From Lentinula raphanica (lineage: Eukaryota > Basidiomycota > Agaricomycetes > Agaricales > Omphalotaceae): 64,000 bases of DNA. Numbering within the stretch: the stretch's first letter is position 1; every line of letters begins with the position of its first letter. Position numbers and translations under genes: made by a program. Shown piece after piece: positions 23,036 through 33,913 of this stretch. The notes under the pieces are model-generated. The model saw only the letters and a list, made by a program, of their open reading frames with translations, was not told where the DNA came from and did not search any database. The stretch is from positions 310,001-374,000 of the forward strand of contig JANVFP010000003.1 of the NCBI GenBank assembly GCA_027919835.1. The letters are read 5' to 3'.

Positions 23036-24499
23036 TACTACATCATGGTCTGCCAAGAATGATATGTGCCATGTGTACTCTTACAGTATACTGTAGCACG
23101 TCTTTCAGGTCATAGTACGAGGTCGTTCTACTTGAAATACTGATCGCTTGTGTTCATTAGATTATAGACGTCGTTCCTCTGCTGTATATCATATCATTTC
23201 TCGATTCCACCTTTGTTTGCCACTGTAATTTCGAATGTGATCCCTGTACATGGTTCGAGTTCAGACATCTCATTGCCTGCAACAGTATACATCCAAAGTG
23301 AAATCGACGCAGAATGTGTATTGGGTGCCGGACCAAGAAGCTCGTGAGCCTCAGTCCGAACGGCACCGTATTTTGATGCAATTGGCAGTCCACAAGTTCA
23401 ACATCATTACATCACGCGAAGCACCGAAGAGCAGCCGACAACCCGGCGTTTGAACTTTGAACGTCCCAACAACTTGTATGCTCGTCGTAATGGCTCTCGA
23501 AACACGCGTCGCTCAACGACTTGAAAAACCCAAGGCTTTCTACTACATGCGGATATGACACGTTGCGCAGTGGAAAGCAGAGGATATCGAAGGGATTGAT
23601 CACATTGCTGGTGCCAAGTTTTTAAAATGTAACGAAATTCAACTGGACCAAAACGCTTCATGCTGGCCTCATATTTGCGAGAAAATGGCCTCTTTCACAC
23701 ATCCGGAGTCCATGGCGTTGGCTCGTACTCAACCAGGTCTCCCTAGGACTACCTATCTTCTATATTCAGCGTGAATTTCGCAATATTTCGCATTGACGTT
23801 CCTTGCACTGGATCATTGGCTATCATTGGCTGTCGCGACAGATTTTCAGTTTCTTCAAGCTGTCTCCGAGGGCTGTACCGAGGCTGTATAGGGCTGTATG
23901 CCATCGTATGCTTCGCGCGATCGTTACTTCTCACCTACCTGTTTCATCTTTCTTTCGGGGTTAGCTCGACCAACTGCCCGGCGAGTGCTTTCTTTGGCAC
24001 TTTGTTCACTGCTGTTCACTGCTGCATAGAACGAAGTCATAGGAAATGGATTTGGAACTCGTGAGTGGAGTTTTTTGTCATTCCGAGCCCATGCACACTG
24101 AATCACATTCATGGTTCAAGTCAATGTAGTCCCCAGTGCCCACCACTGGGTCCCCACCCTATCTTCCGTAGTCCAGGAACCAGGAATCTCTCATCCGTTG
24201 GATGACTTCCCATAGGCTTATCTAGGCTTATCATTTATGCGCCTTTTCTTCACAGGCCATAGCCTTCGCTAAGAAAGACACCAACAGATCTTGACAAGCC
24301 GGGAGTTGTCGGAATACAGCAGACTTTTTTTATTATAAGAGATGCGCGAAATAACCACTTTCCCTCGAAGAAACTGCTGGCAGCTTCCAAACACATCGAC
24401 TTCTATTGTATCGCTTCTGTGAAGAATATCGTTCTCGCCTTACTCTCGCTGTTGTCCCTCTAGTCCGTTCAACATATCCTCAAAACTCGAAAGAAAACG
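23036..24499. repeat. Family A spacer with paralogous empty site of the KDZ element
   Basis: No gene. The stretch 23390-23740 is about 95% identical to 50535-50885, which flanks the right end of the KDZ transposon. The joint at 23382-23389 (TTGGCAGT) is the uninterrupted version of the transposon target. From about 24250 to 24499 the sequence is the promoter and leader module shared by all family A genes. Confidence 0.75.
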
Positions 24500-25649
24500 A
24501 TGCGTCTTGTCCAACCGACCGCGTTCTTTGTTCTTGCATTTGTATCTGTAGTTCGTGCTGCACCAATCACGGTGAGTGTGCCATTTGAATTTTACAAAGA
24601 GTTACCAAACTGAGAGCTTGCTCGTTGTGTAGTCCACATCGCGCGCGCTCTCGAACTCGGATATACGAGTGGGCGCCGACGCAGAAGTCCACCCCACTCC
24701 CCCGAAACATGATCCTTCCAACCAATGCGAGGATCCTCTACGAAGTGCTCATACCCAAGGCACTCAGCAATGGGCTTCCGTGCAACGGCGAAGTGATCGG
24801 GATGCCCGGATTCCAAGGTTCACAGATGCGGAATTACACAATCTGCATCTTGAGGAGTTCTCGGGTCGTAATCACCGTTATTACCCCACAGATAGCGTCG
24901 AAGATCGAGAATATAAGGCAGCTATTGCGGCGAGTCTCCGTCACACTTCAGGACCCACTGCCCAAGGTTCAAGTTCTCCGCCTGCGCTGGGTGCTGTTCC
25001 CTCTTCGCACACTCTCATAGGTCCTTCAGGTTCCGGTTCTACGTCATACGATTCAATCCGTCCGAATATGCAAACCGAAAAGCCTCCCAAACTCATAGGT
25101 GTCAGTTTCCCGATGGGGGTCAGTGAAACAGATGTGGGGAGATTGAAAGAACCTCCTCTGCAGGTCCAAGAACAGGTTTCCCTACGTCTTTATGGTTTTT
25201 CGGATTTGGTGGATTACATTGCATTCGAGAAGAATTATGTGGATGGAGAGACTCATTTCAAGTATTTTGTGAAAGTCGAAGGCGACTACGAACGTACTGA
25301 TCATAAACTTTCGGGACCTGAGCCCATTGTCACTCCGAAAGGTGATGGAGGCAAGCCACTTTGTGATTTCCATTACTTATGGTATGACTACTCGCGCTCT
25401 CAGCCTTCGAAAGCGGTGAGCAAGCTAATGATGAATTTCATTTATATTCTTCTGACTTCCTTTGCCGTCTCTAGTTTACCTCCGCCGAACTGTCATCTGG
25501 TGTAATAGTGGTAAGCAAGCTCACCATGAACTTCATCTATATTTTCTGACTTTCTTTGCTATCTCTAGCGGCCTGGTTCCTCCACGGGACCGTCACCCAG
25601 TGCCACTGAATCATTAAAGAATCTCTTGACGGGCAGAAAAGGAGGCTAA
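24500..25649 (+). CDS. Family A secreted protein 2
   Basis: Four exons (24500-24571, 24633-25415, 25475-25510, 25569-25649), 323 aa. Exon 1 is a 24-codon signal peptide (RLVQPTAFFVLAFVSVVRAA). Exon 2 has a polar, low-complexity linker and then the family domain: PPKLIGVSFPMG, VQEQVSLRLYGFSDLVDYIA, GETHFKYFVKVEGDY and a PEPI-x-TPK-x-GGK tail. Exons 3 and 4 are short Ser/Gly/Pro exons whose upstream introns resemble each other, so an intron-exon unit seems to have been duplicated. The frame is intact. I do not recognise the domain, and the secretion prediction is by eye. It lies next to the left end of the KDZ element. Confidence 0.75.
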
Positions 25650-26145
25650 AAGTTTGCCCAAAGGTTCTCAAGCTAGTATAGTGCTATAGTAGTGACGAGG
25701 GTATGCGCGCCATGCACTATGGTGCTTGTTCTAGTCTTATAGAACAAACCTATGTAGTCGAGATTTGGCGTTTACTTATGGAGTGTGTGCGCATAGATCA
25801 TCAGTGTTTAGATATAGTTTGTTTCTCTGTACAACTTGGTTTAGATTTTGTTCGTCCAATGTGAATTCATGGACTCGATTAGGCTCGATTTGCCCTTCGT
25901 GTGCGTAGCATTGCCATTTGCTAGCGATTGTACAAAAAACCACCGACTCGAGCTGAGAAGAGAGGCTGAGAGTACTAGATCCAATTCACACAAGGAACGG
26001 ACGGGTACTACCGTGCACCGTTTTCGAATTTGTTACTAGGTTAGGTGGTAGTATGTAATACGAGGCGGCAGAGGGCGGCAGGCCCGAATTCGGAATGACC
26101 TCTTTAGACTTTCACACATTTTAGTCCTCTAGTATTTTGATGCAA
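25650..26145. other. 3' flank of family A gene 2
   Basis: Noncoding sequence homologous to the 3' flank of family A gene 3 (about 52423-52700), with shared tracts such as CACTATGGTGCTTGTT versus GTACTGTGGTGCTTGTT. It ends with the target duplication of the KDZ element. Confidence 0.5.
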
Positions 26146-26153
26146 TTGGCAGT
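26146..26153. repeat. 8-bp target site duplication, left
   Basis: TTGGCAGT directly precedes the left terminal inverted repeat and is repeated at 50527-50534. KDZ-superfamily elements are known to make 8-bp duplications. Confidence 0.9.
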
Positions 26154-26613
26154 CACCTCAACCTCACATCAATTGACTTATATAAGAATGCCAAGCACGA
26201 TCGCATGTGGCATTCATGTACGAGTCAAACATGCTGTTCCCCACTATGTGCCAATAATTCCTTCAATATTGTCAGATATTTCAGATTTAGAAGGGGTCCA
26301 GAGGCTTCATAGACCCATCATATGTAGTAGGTAATTGTTCGTAAGTTGTATCAGCCGAAGTGTTGCCGTTGTCTGAGCGTTAATTGCCATCCCGCCCATT
26401 CTCATGACTTCAACTGTGAGAATCTCCCTTGTCAACGTTTGATTCCCGCCTCCCGCCTTTGATTCCGCTGGCGCTAAAACTCCTACTGGCGCTAATGTCT
26501 TTCTCATGACCTCAACTGTGAGAATTTCTTTGTCAACACTCAAATTCCCGCCTCCCGACTTTAATTCCACTGGCGCTAAGATCCCGCTGGCGCTAAAGCC
26601 ACTCGTTCAATTC
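26154..26613 (+). repeat. Left terminal inverted repeat of the KDZ transposon
   Basis: It matches the reverse complement of 50067-50526 over 460 bp with about five substitutions. The inner part is a tandem pair of imperfect units of about 102 bp (26401-26502 and 26503-26605). It contains four copies of CTGGCGCTAA at 26468, 26486, 26570 and 26587, which are likely transposase-binding sites (inference). Confidence 0.93.
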
Positions 26614-28265
26614 TAAAACGTCTCGACTCTCGACTCAACTTTCATTCAAAACATCTCTACGTGTTTTCTACCTTGTAAACTCGTAATGCCGAAGGCACGA
26701 CGAATGAACTCGGTCCAGGTTGCTGTTGGTGGTGGTAGGAGGGGCGGTCCTATGGTGAAGACAACGGTGGGAGTTAAGAAGTTAGAGGAATATCGTCGCG
26801 CAGTCAAGGACACGTACCAACAAGCGATGGATGGTACGTCTCACTGGCTTTGGCTTCCATATATCATCTTACACCCTTACCCATTTCACTGTTCACAGGG
26901 CTTACCCATAGCTCTCAGCAAGTTCTTCATTCCCTCGCTGGTTCATCATTGGATCCGCCTCCTCCCTTCGAGATGGATGTGGGTGAATATGGACTGCCGG
27001 AAGTCGATGAAGCGAACGACCAAGGCAATAGTGGAGACATAATACATGATGTTGCGAATCTCATGCAATTTAGTCGGTGAGTCTTTGTAGCATCGAAGTT
27101 TGTGCGTACATTCATTGTACCCTACAAGATATACAAGTTTTCGCAAACGACTCGACGGACGAACGTGGGCGGAACGCCTCAGACAAAATGCCGCAAACTG
27201 GAAGCCACACCTTGAATCCATGACCGACATGTACATGAAGTGGAAGTATCACGATCCACCCAACGTTGTCACCTTTCAGGAAGCCACCGCCTCTCCAGCT
27301 GTTGATGGTTGGGACTTCGATATTAATGTGATTGACCTACATACCCTCGCCCGCGTCGCAATCATTCCACGGGATAGTGAAACACCGGTCGCTGTAGCTC
27401 TTGTGCAGGCTGGGTATCTTGGGACGACGCCTGTGAATCCCTCTGTTGCAATTGCCCTACGTACCCTAGAACTATTCTATTCTTTACGCTTGTTCAAACC
27501 ATCGTTCAGCGTCGAAGCTTTTGCGAAAACCATCTGTCACACTCTCGGAGTAAGGTTCTGTCATTCAATTGCACCCAATTTCTGACATTCATTCATTAGG
27601 TTCCATATCGCCGGATGTATCGTACACATCTTTCTGATGCGTTTGATATCTATCTCACCCTTAAGCGAAAAGTTGATGCTCGTGTTGCCAAAGAATTAGG
27701 GCGCGACACTCCAAACTATCGTGTTCTGCACAGCTGCCCTCCATGTAATTATAAGGTAAAGATCCTGTTCTATTCTTCTTCTTCATACCTACACTGAACC
27801 TTTGGTCAGCTCGAAGGCGAACCTTCTCTTGTTTTTGAGCGAATGTTTGTCATCGATGGAAACAATTCACTCAAACGGCTCAAGTCCGTCGGGAATCGTC
27901 AGGTAGCCGACACACGAGAATTCCACGGCAGTGATTATTATCTTGGCACCGAATATGTGGACCAATTCCGTAATGAAGTCAAGGCGAAGTCTGCCGACAC
28001 TCGGGCTCGAACAGCTACAGGTGAAGAACACGCTGATGATGAGTGGGTCAATGAAGACACCGGAGATCCCACCGACGGTTCTACGCCCCAGGACCGTTTG
28101 TCTCACTGCACTGATAACTGGAAGGCGAGCTCTGCGGAATCAAAAAAGCGGATGTGGGACGGGTTCGAAGAATCTGGCATATTCGCGAGTGCATGTCGAC
28201 ATGGCTTCATCCTATGGCTTTGCGATATGATCCGCAGCGGTGAACTGTACGCATGCTGAGCGCTG

Positions 28266-28272
28266 ATTTCTT
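28266..28272. repeat. 7-bp target duplication of palindromic element 1
   Basis: ATTTCTT precedes the element and is repeated at 31378-31384. Confidence 0.85.
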
Positions 28273-31200
28273 CAGCTGATACTGTAAAGCTTTTGTAAAA
28301 AGACCTGATGAGTTATCCAGGAGCTTTTGAAAATAGTTGTGACGACACAGAGGGGGCTCCGGAAATGGCTCCGGGGGGTGGGCATGCCTGTCACCACCTG
28401 TCACATCTGACCTATATTTACTGTTTTGGGTAATTAATAATTATCCAGATATTAAATAAGCGGTACATTTGTAAAAAATCCTGATAAACTATAAAAATTC
28501 AAAAAAACCCAAAAAAACCTAATTAGGTCAAATCGGGGTATGTAAACAAAATAGCCTTATATGGTAAAAAATGCTGTAGGATCTATCTAGGTGCTAAAAA
28601 TAGCCAAAAAAATCACTAAAAATGCTAAAAATATGTAGGGATGGTATATAGCCTATTGCAGATCCAGGCATCCGAAAATTACCAAAAAAGGAAATTTTTG
28701 ATGATGATGTCATCTTGTAGCAAAAAATCTGAAAAAAATCCTAAAAATAGTCAAAAAATTCAGGGGTGCCTTGTTGGCCCTGAAAATGCAAAATAAAAAA
28801 AATACGCGACAAGTGTAAAAATTTTTGTTACTCCAAATCATACCAAATCCACTATATAGTCAGTATATATAATGTATATGCTATATTTAGCATCCTAGTA
28901 CCCTCATTGGGCTAAAAATAGAACTTAATCTCATCTGGTAGCAAAAAATCTGAAAAAATCATAAAAAATACTCAAAAAATTTAGGGGTGCCTCATTGGCC
29001 CTGAAAATGCAAAATAAAAAAATTTACACGACACAATTGAAAAACAACATCATTCCAAATCTTATCAAATTTACTATATAGTTAGTATATATTATGTATA
29101 TACTATTTATAGCATCCCTAGTACCCTCAATCACTTATATCACTCAAGAATCCTACCAAACTGACAACATTGAGTAAATGTAATGTACATGGTATTTTTA
29201 GCACACCTAGTACCCTTAAAGCTCAGAACAATTTATATCACTCAATATGTTCAGTATACTCAGTACTCATCACATTTAACACACTAAAACTCGGAACAGT
29301 ACTTATATGTATCATACTTAACACAGTTGGCAATGAAAATACTCAAAACAGTGTTATCAGTCACTATACTTAATACACTTAACAGTCAAAAAGTCGGAAT
29401 AATGTTACTTGATATACATAACACACTCATTGTTATACTACAACACACTTATAACAACGAGTTTTGGGTGCTTATGGGTGCTTATTTGGTATTTTTGAGT
29501 CGAAATTCTTTAATAGCACACTCAATAATTTTTGTGTGGGGTTTATACTGTGTAAGGATGTTGTTTATATCATACTACACTTGATACAATTTGGAGAACT
29601 CAAGATTACAGCCTGTGGGGCTGGCTATATTGTGATCTTTTGTGATATAACAGTGTTTTATGTAAATGTCAGTGCATACACCCATGTTGTGAAGTCAAAC
29701 TGCGACTGGGTCATGGAAAGAGTCCTCCTACAACCTATTCCATGCTAACTCTATGTAATACAGCCAAGAGATCTGTAATGGGGGTCATTGAATATGACAT
29801 CTATTCTGACATGTAGGTGTAGACATCTATAGTGTACATGAAACATGTACATATATATCACAGAGTCCAATAGTCATAGTGAGTATCTGAACCATGTCCA
29901 GACACTTCTAGTAGACTGTAGGAGTCATTCCTTCATGAACCACTATCAGTATACTTGCATTACATGGACATATGCATTGACATTTACATAAAACACTATT
30001 ATATTACAAAAGATCACAATATAGCCAGCCCCACAGGCTGTAATCTTGAGTTCTCCAAATTGTATCAAGTGTAGTATGATATAAACAACATCCTTACACA
30101 GTATAAACCCCACACAAAAATTATTGAGTGTGCTATTAAAGAATTTCGACTCAAAAATACCAAATAAGCACCCATAAGCGCCCAAAACTCGTTGTTATAA
30201 GTGTGTTGTAGTATAACAATGAGTGTGTTATGTATATCAAGTAACATTATTCCGACTTTTTGACTGTTAAGTGTATTAAGTATAGTGACTGATAACACTG
30301 TTTTGAGTATTTTCATTGCCAACTGTGTTAAGTATGATACATATAAGTACTGTTCCGAGTTTTAGTGTGTTAAATGTGATGAGTACTGAGTATACTGAAC
30401 ATATTGAGTGATATAAATTGTTCTGAGCTTTAAGGGTACTAGGTGTGCTAAAAATACCATGTACATTACATTTACTCAATGTTGTCAGTTTGGTAGGATT
30501 CTTGAGTGATATAAGTGATTGAGGGTACTAGGGATGCTATAAATAGTATATACATAATATATACTAACTATATAGTAAATTTGATAAGATTTGGAATGAT
30601 GTTGTTTTTCAATTGTGTCGTGTAAATTTTTTTATTTTGCATTTTCAGGGCCAATGAGGCACCCCTAAATTTTTTGAGTATTTTTTATGATTTTTTCAGA
30701 TTTTTTGCTACCAGATGAGATTAAGTTCTATTTTTAGCCCAATGAGGGTACTAGGATGCTAAATATAGCATATACATTATATATACTGACTATATAGTGG
30801 ATTTGGTATGATTTGGAGTAACAAAAATTTTTACACTTGTCGCGTATTTTTTTTTATTTTGCATTTTCAGGGCCAACAAGGCACCCCTGAATTTTTTGAC
30901 TATTTTTAGGATTTTTTTCAGATTTTTTGCTACAAGATGACATCATCATCAAAAATTTCCTTTTTTGGTAATTTTCGGATGCCTGGATCTGCAATAGGCT
31001 ATATACCATCCCTACATATTTTTAGCATTTTTAGTGATTTTTTTGGCTATTTTTAGCACCTAGATAGATCCTACAGCATTTTTTACCATATAAGGCTATT
31101 TTGTTTACATACCCCGATTTGACCTAATTAGGTTTTTTTGGGTTTTTTTGAATTTTTATAGTTTATCAGGATTTTTTACAAATGTACCGCTTATTTAATA

Positions 31201-31377
31201 TCTGGATAATTATTAATTACCCAAAACAGTAAATATAGGTCAGATGTGACAGGTGGTGACAGGCATGCCCACCCCCCGGAGCCATTTCCGGAGCCCCCTC
31301 TGTGTCGTCACAACTATTTTCAAAAGCTCCTGGATAACTCATCAGGTCTTTTTACAAAAGCTTCACAGTATCCTGTG
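28273..31377. mobile_element. 3.1-kb palindromic (foldback-like) DNA element, copy 1
   Basis: Two inverted arms of about 1.41 kb (28273 to about 29685, and about 29967-31377) surround a unique centre of about 280 bp. Ends are CAGCTGATACTGTAAAGC on the left and, in reverse complement, CACAGGATACTGTGAAGC on the right. A 7-bp duplication (ATTTCTT) flanks it. The sequence is very AT-rich, with runs of A and T and the subterminal tract GGCTCCGGGGGGTGGGCATG. It has no coding capacity; small mirrored frames in both arms are artefacts of the palindrome. It is therefore a non-autonomous element that needs a transposase from elsewhere. It lies inside a KDZ transposase intron, 26 bp after the splice donor. 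Confidence 0.9.
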
Positions 31378-31384
31378 ATTTCTT
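31378..31384. repeat. 7-bp target duplication of palindromic element 1, right copy
   Basis: ATTTCTT, identical to 28266-28272. Confidence 0.85.
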
Positions 31385-31685
31385 ATCACCTATACACTGA
31401 TCACTTGTTTATCTCGCAGTGCAAAATATCCTCTCGCCATTGTTGCCAAGGCTCTCGAAGTTTTCGATGGGCAATGGCTACTCGGTTATGACATAGGATG
31501 CAGCTTCGGTCATACCATCGACCGTAGTTCTCTGGGACCTGAGTTCAAGGCCAAGGAATGCCGCACCTGCGTCAATGCATTCCATGGGTACTCACACAAC
31601 GCTGCATGTCAACAAGTCAATCATCCCAACAACATTGTCGGCATGGGTCTCGAAGACCTCGAAACTCTGGAACGCATTTTCTCTC

Positions 31686-32050
31686 TGTAACGGTAGTATT
31701 CGGACTAAGGCTGGAGCCCGCCATTCCGGAGGTACGGAGCTACAGAACAGGGCAAAGGGTTTGGTATGACATATGACATTCACCTCACCTCACATAGTGT
31801 ACTTTTGATATATTCCTCATGTTTTTCCTCACTTTTACTTACATATTTACTTACAAAATCGCACTAGTGGCGTAGTTTCGAGAACACGACCGAGCCTTAT
31901 GCTCGTCGTGCGGTACCGTACTCATAAACAAAGTAGCATTAGCGGGGATCTTGTCGAATCCCCCCCCCTCTTGTATACACCTTTACAGAATAAAGTTTCT
32001 ATCTACTTGACATCGCTCGATTCTTCATCACGCCGACTCCAGCCTCTACA
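31686..32050 (+). repeat. 5' LTR
   Basis: Starts TGTAACGGTAGTATTCGG and ends CAGCCTCTACA. It matches 38536-38899 except for a C-run length difference near the TTGTATACACC segment. Confidence 0.95.
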
Positions 32051-32052
32051 TC

Positions 32053-32070
32053 TGGAGCCCACCGCGAGCC
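32053..32070 (+). promoter_or_regulatory. Primer binding site candidate
   Basis: TGGAGCCCACCGCGAGCC begins two bases after the 5' LTR. The leading TGG is complementary to the CCA end of a tRNA, as expected for a primer binding site. The tRNA was not identified. Confidence 0.6.
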
Positions 32071-32149
32071 CAAGAAAAACATTCTTGGTTCGAAACTGAC
32101 CACGTCTTCGAACGTTCGTTCCCGAGGTTCTGCACCTGCGAGACGAGTC

Positions 32150-33913
32150 TTGCCTATACGACAAGGAGTTCCGTCGACAAGTCACCGGCAGTTCTTGAAC
32201 ACCGGACGATTGGCCTTCCAGTTCCCGGACGGAAATTCGAGCATCATCGAGCCCGAGTCTGTCTCTGCACTTGACAGCGAACCGAACGTTAGCGCGACTG
32301 TAGACGAACCTACAGAAATCAACATACCCGACAGTAACTTTGTTTCTTTGAATACAACTCCTTTCTCCTTGTCTTCGTTACCATCTTTGACTCCATCGCC
32401 ACCGCCGATCGTTGAACCAAGTACTTTGTCTACCGATATGTCTACTCCACCTCCGCGTCCCGCGACGAAAGGCCCCGCGTATCTTCCTGCGCCCGGATCC
32501 ACGAGAGCACCTGAGAAGTTCCGTGGCGACGGCACTCAGCTGAAATACTTCCTGAAAGAGTTTGAGGGCCATGCCAACGATCAGGAACTTACCGACGAAG
32601 AGAAAGTCCGGTTGGTCTTGAAGTACGTAGACACCCCCACCCGGGAGTATTGGATGACCCTCAAAGGGTACAAGAGAGACGATTGGGCCCAGTTGAAGGA
32701 GGAGCTCTACGAAGCTTACCCGGGATCGAAACAGGGTCATCGTTACACCCGTCGACACTTGAAGAAGCTCGCCAGTGACCATGCCAAGAGGAGGCTCGAC
32801 GATGAGGCCAAGTTCGCTGAGTATTATCACCAGTTTCGTCGAATCGCCGCACGATTGGTTGAAGATGACGAGTTGACCGAGAAAGAGGTGAACCGGTATT
32901 TTTGGCATGGTATTCACAAGGCAGATCGTCGAGAGATTCTGCTCTACATCAGGATGGGCAATACGAACCCTGATTTCAAGACGATTCCTACCGTCGAAAC
33001 CGCTTACAAGATGGGGACACGGATCTTTGAGGATGAGGTGATGGGGATGGATTCTGACGACGAATTGGAGGAAGTAAAGCCCGCAAAGTCGAAGAAATCG
33101 AAGAAGAAGAAACACGTTTCGCCCCCTACGAGCGAGAGCGACGACGACGATGGTGACTCCACAAGCGATAGCGATTCCGAGGTAGACCAGAAGCCTAAAA
33201 AGAAATCGGTTAAGCAGGAGGTCCGTACGAAGATTGTTGAGAAACCCCCTGCTGAGAGCATCGATGATCTTGCTCGCCAACTTCGAGCCTTGAACGTCAG
33301 CGACGTTAACTATGCCGGGGTTTACGCGCAACTTGCGGGGTTTTCTCCCTTTTTGGCCAACACGATTGCTAGTCTTCCAAAGGAGGTTCCTAATGCGACG
33401 ATGGCGGCAACTCCTGCTATGCCCATGGCTCCCTATCCTAACCCTTCGTATTTGCCTGCTTCATACCCCCATCCTTTGTTCCCGCCGCAGATGAACATGT
33501 CGACGTCCCAGCATTATGGCCAGTTTTCTCCTCCGCAGTTTCCAGGTTCTACGAACAGCGTAAACATGTATCAGAATGCCCAAGGATCTCCAGTGACTTA
33601 CCCAAATTCGATTCCGATACAAGGGAACAGATATGGTGGACCCCCTCGAAACGGTCAACGTGGACGTGGACTGCCGAATGGACCCCTTCCTCCACATGTG
33701 TTGTGCTTTTTCTGTAAAGAAAACCACCTTCTTCGAAATTGTACCCACTTGCCAGGGTATGTTCAATCCAATCGAGTCGTGCAGATGGGGCGATGGTTTT
33801 ATTGGCCCGACGGTCATCCTCAAGCTCGTCAGGTTATCCAAGATGATCCGAATACAGGAATAAAAGGTGTTATTGATCGACCTGCTCCTGCGCCTCAGCA
33901 GCCGGGTTTTTGA
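32150..33913 (+). CDS. gag: Retrotransposon Gag
   Basis: Open frame of 587 codons starting in the leader. A Pro/Ser-rich N-terminus is followed by a retrotransposon gag region (KYFLKEFEGHANDQELTDEE; LVLKYVDTPTREYWMTLKGY) around residues 130-300. Then come an acidic/basic Lys/Ser/Asp stretch, a Pro-rich segment and one zinc knuckle near residue 522 (CFFCKENHLLRNC, spacing CX2CX3HX4C, one residue shorter than the usual CX2CX4HX4C). Gag builds the particle and binds element RNA. The stop TGA at 33911-33913 lies directly after a slippery heptamer. The first residues may not be used, because a later ATG is possible. Confidence 0.88.
   Translation: MPIRQGVPSTSHRQFLNTGRLAFQFPDGNSSIIEPESVSALDSEPNVSATVDEPTEINIPDSNFVSLNTTPFSLSSLPSLTPSPPPIVEPSTLSTDMSTPPPRPATKGPAYLPAPGSTRAPEKFRGDGTQLKYFLKEFEGHANDQELTDEEKVRLVLKYVDTPTREYWMTLKGYKRDDWAQLKEELYEAYPGSKQGHRYTRRHLKKLASDHAKRRLDDEAKFAEYYHQFRRIAARLVEDDELTEKEVNRYFWHGIHKADRREILLYIRMGNTNPDFKTIPTVETAYKMGTRIFEDEVMGMDSDDELEEVKPAKSKKSKKKKHVSPPTSESDDDDGDSTSDSDSEVDQKPKKKSVKQEVRTKIVEKPPAESIDDLARQLRALNVSDVNYAGVYAQLAGFSPFLANTIASLPKEVPNATMAATPAMPMAPYPNPSYLPASYPHPLFPPQMNMSTSQHYGQFSPPQFPGSTNSVNMYQNAQGSPVTYPNSIPIQGNRYGGPPRNGQRGRGLPNGPLPPHVLCFFCKENHLLRNCTHLPGYVQSNRVVQMGRWFYWPDGHPQARQVIQDDPNTGIKGVIDRPAPAPQQPGF
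33904..33910 (+). promoter_or_regulatory. Minus-one ribosomal frameshift site
   Basis: G GGT TTT in gag phase fits the X XXY YYZ rule, and the gag stop TGA follows at once. Pol lies in the -1 frame relative to gag. Slippage here would fuse the two proteins. Confidence 0.7.

Noticed and set aside
26307..26570. 87-codon open frame (MELKSGGGNLSVDKE...) on the minus strand, repeated on the plus strand at 50110-50373
   Set aside because: Both lie within the terminal inverted repeats of the KDZ element and mirror each other. The frame is a by-product of the repeat sequence, with no start context or paralogue outside it.
29170..30479. Sets of 60-94-codon frames in the palindromic elements, also at 40823-41290
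   Set aside because: The same frames appear mirrored in both arms and in both copies. They have no protein-like composition beyond AT-rich bias, so they are shadows of the palindrome.
32378..33331. 317-codon minus-strand frame across gag
   Set aside because: Antisense to the retrotransposon gag frame, which has zinc-knuckle and gag-domain support.
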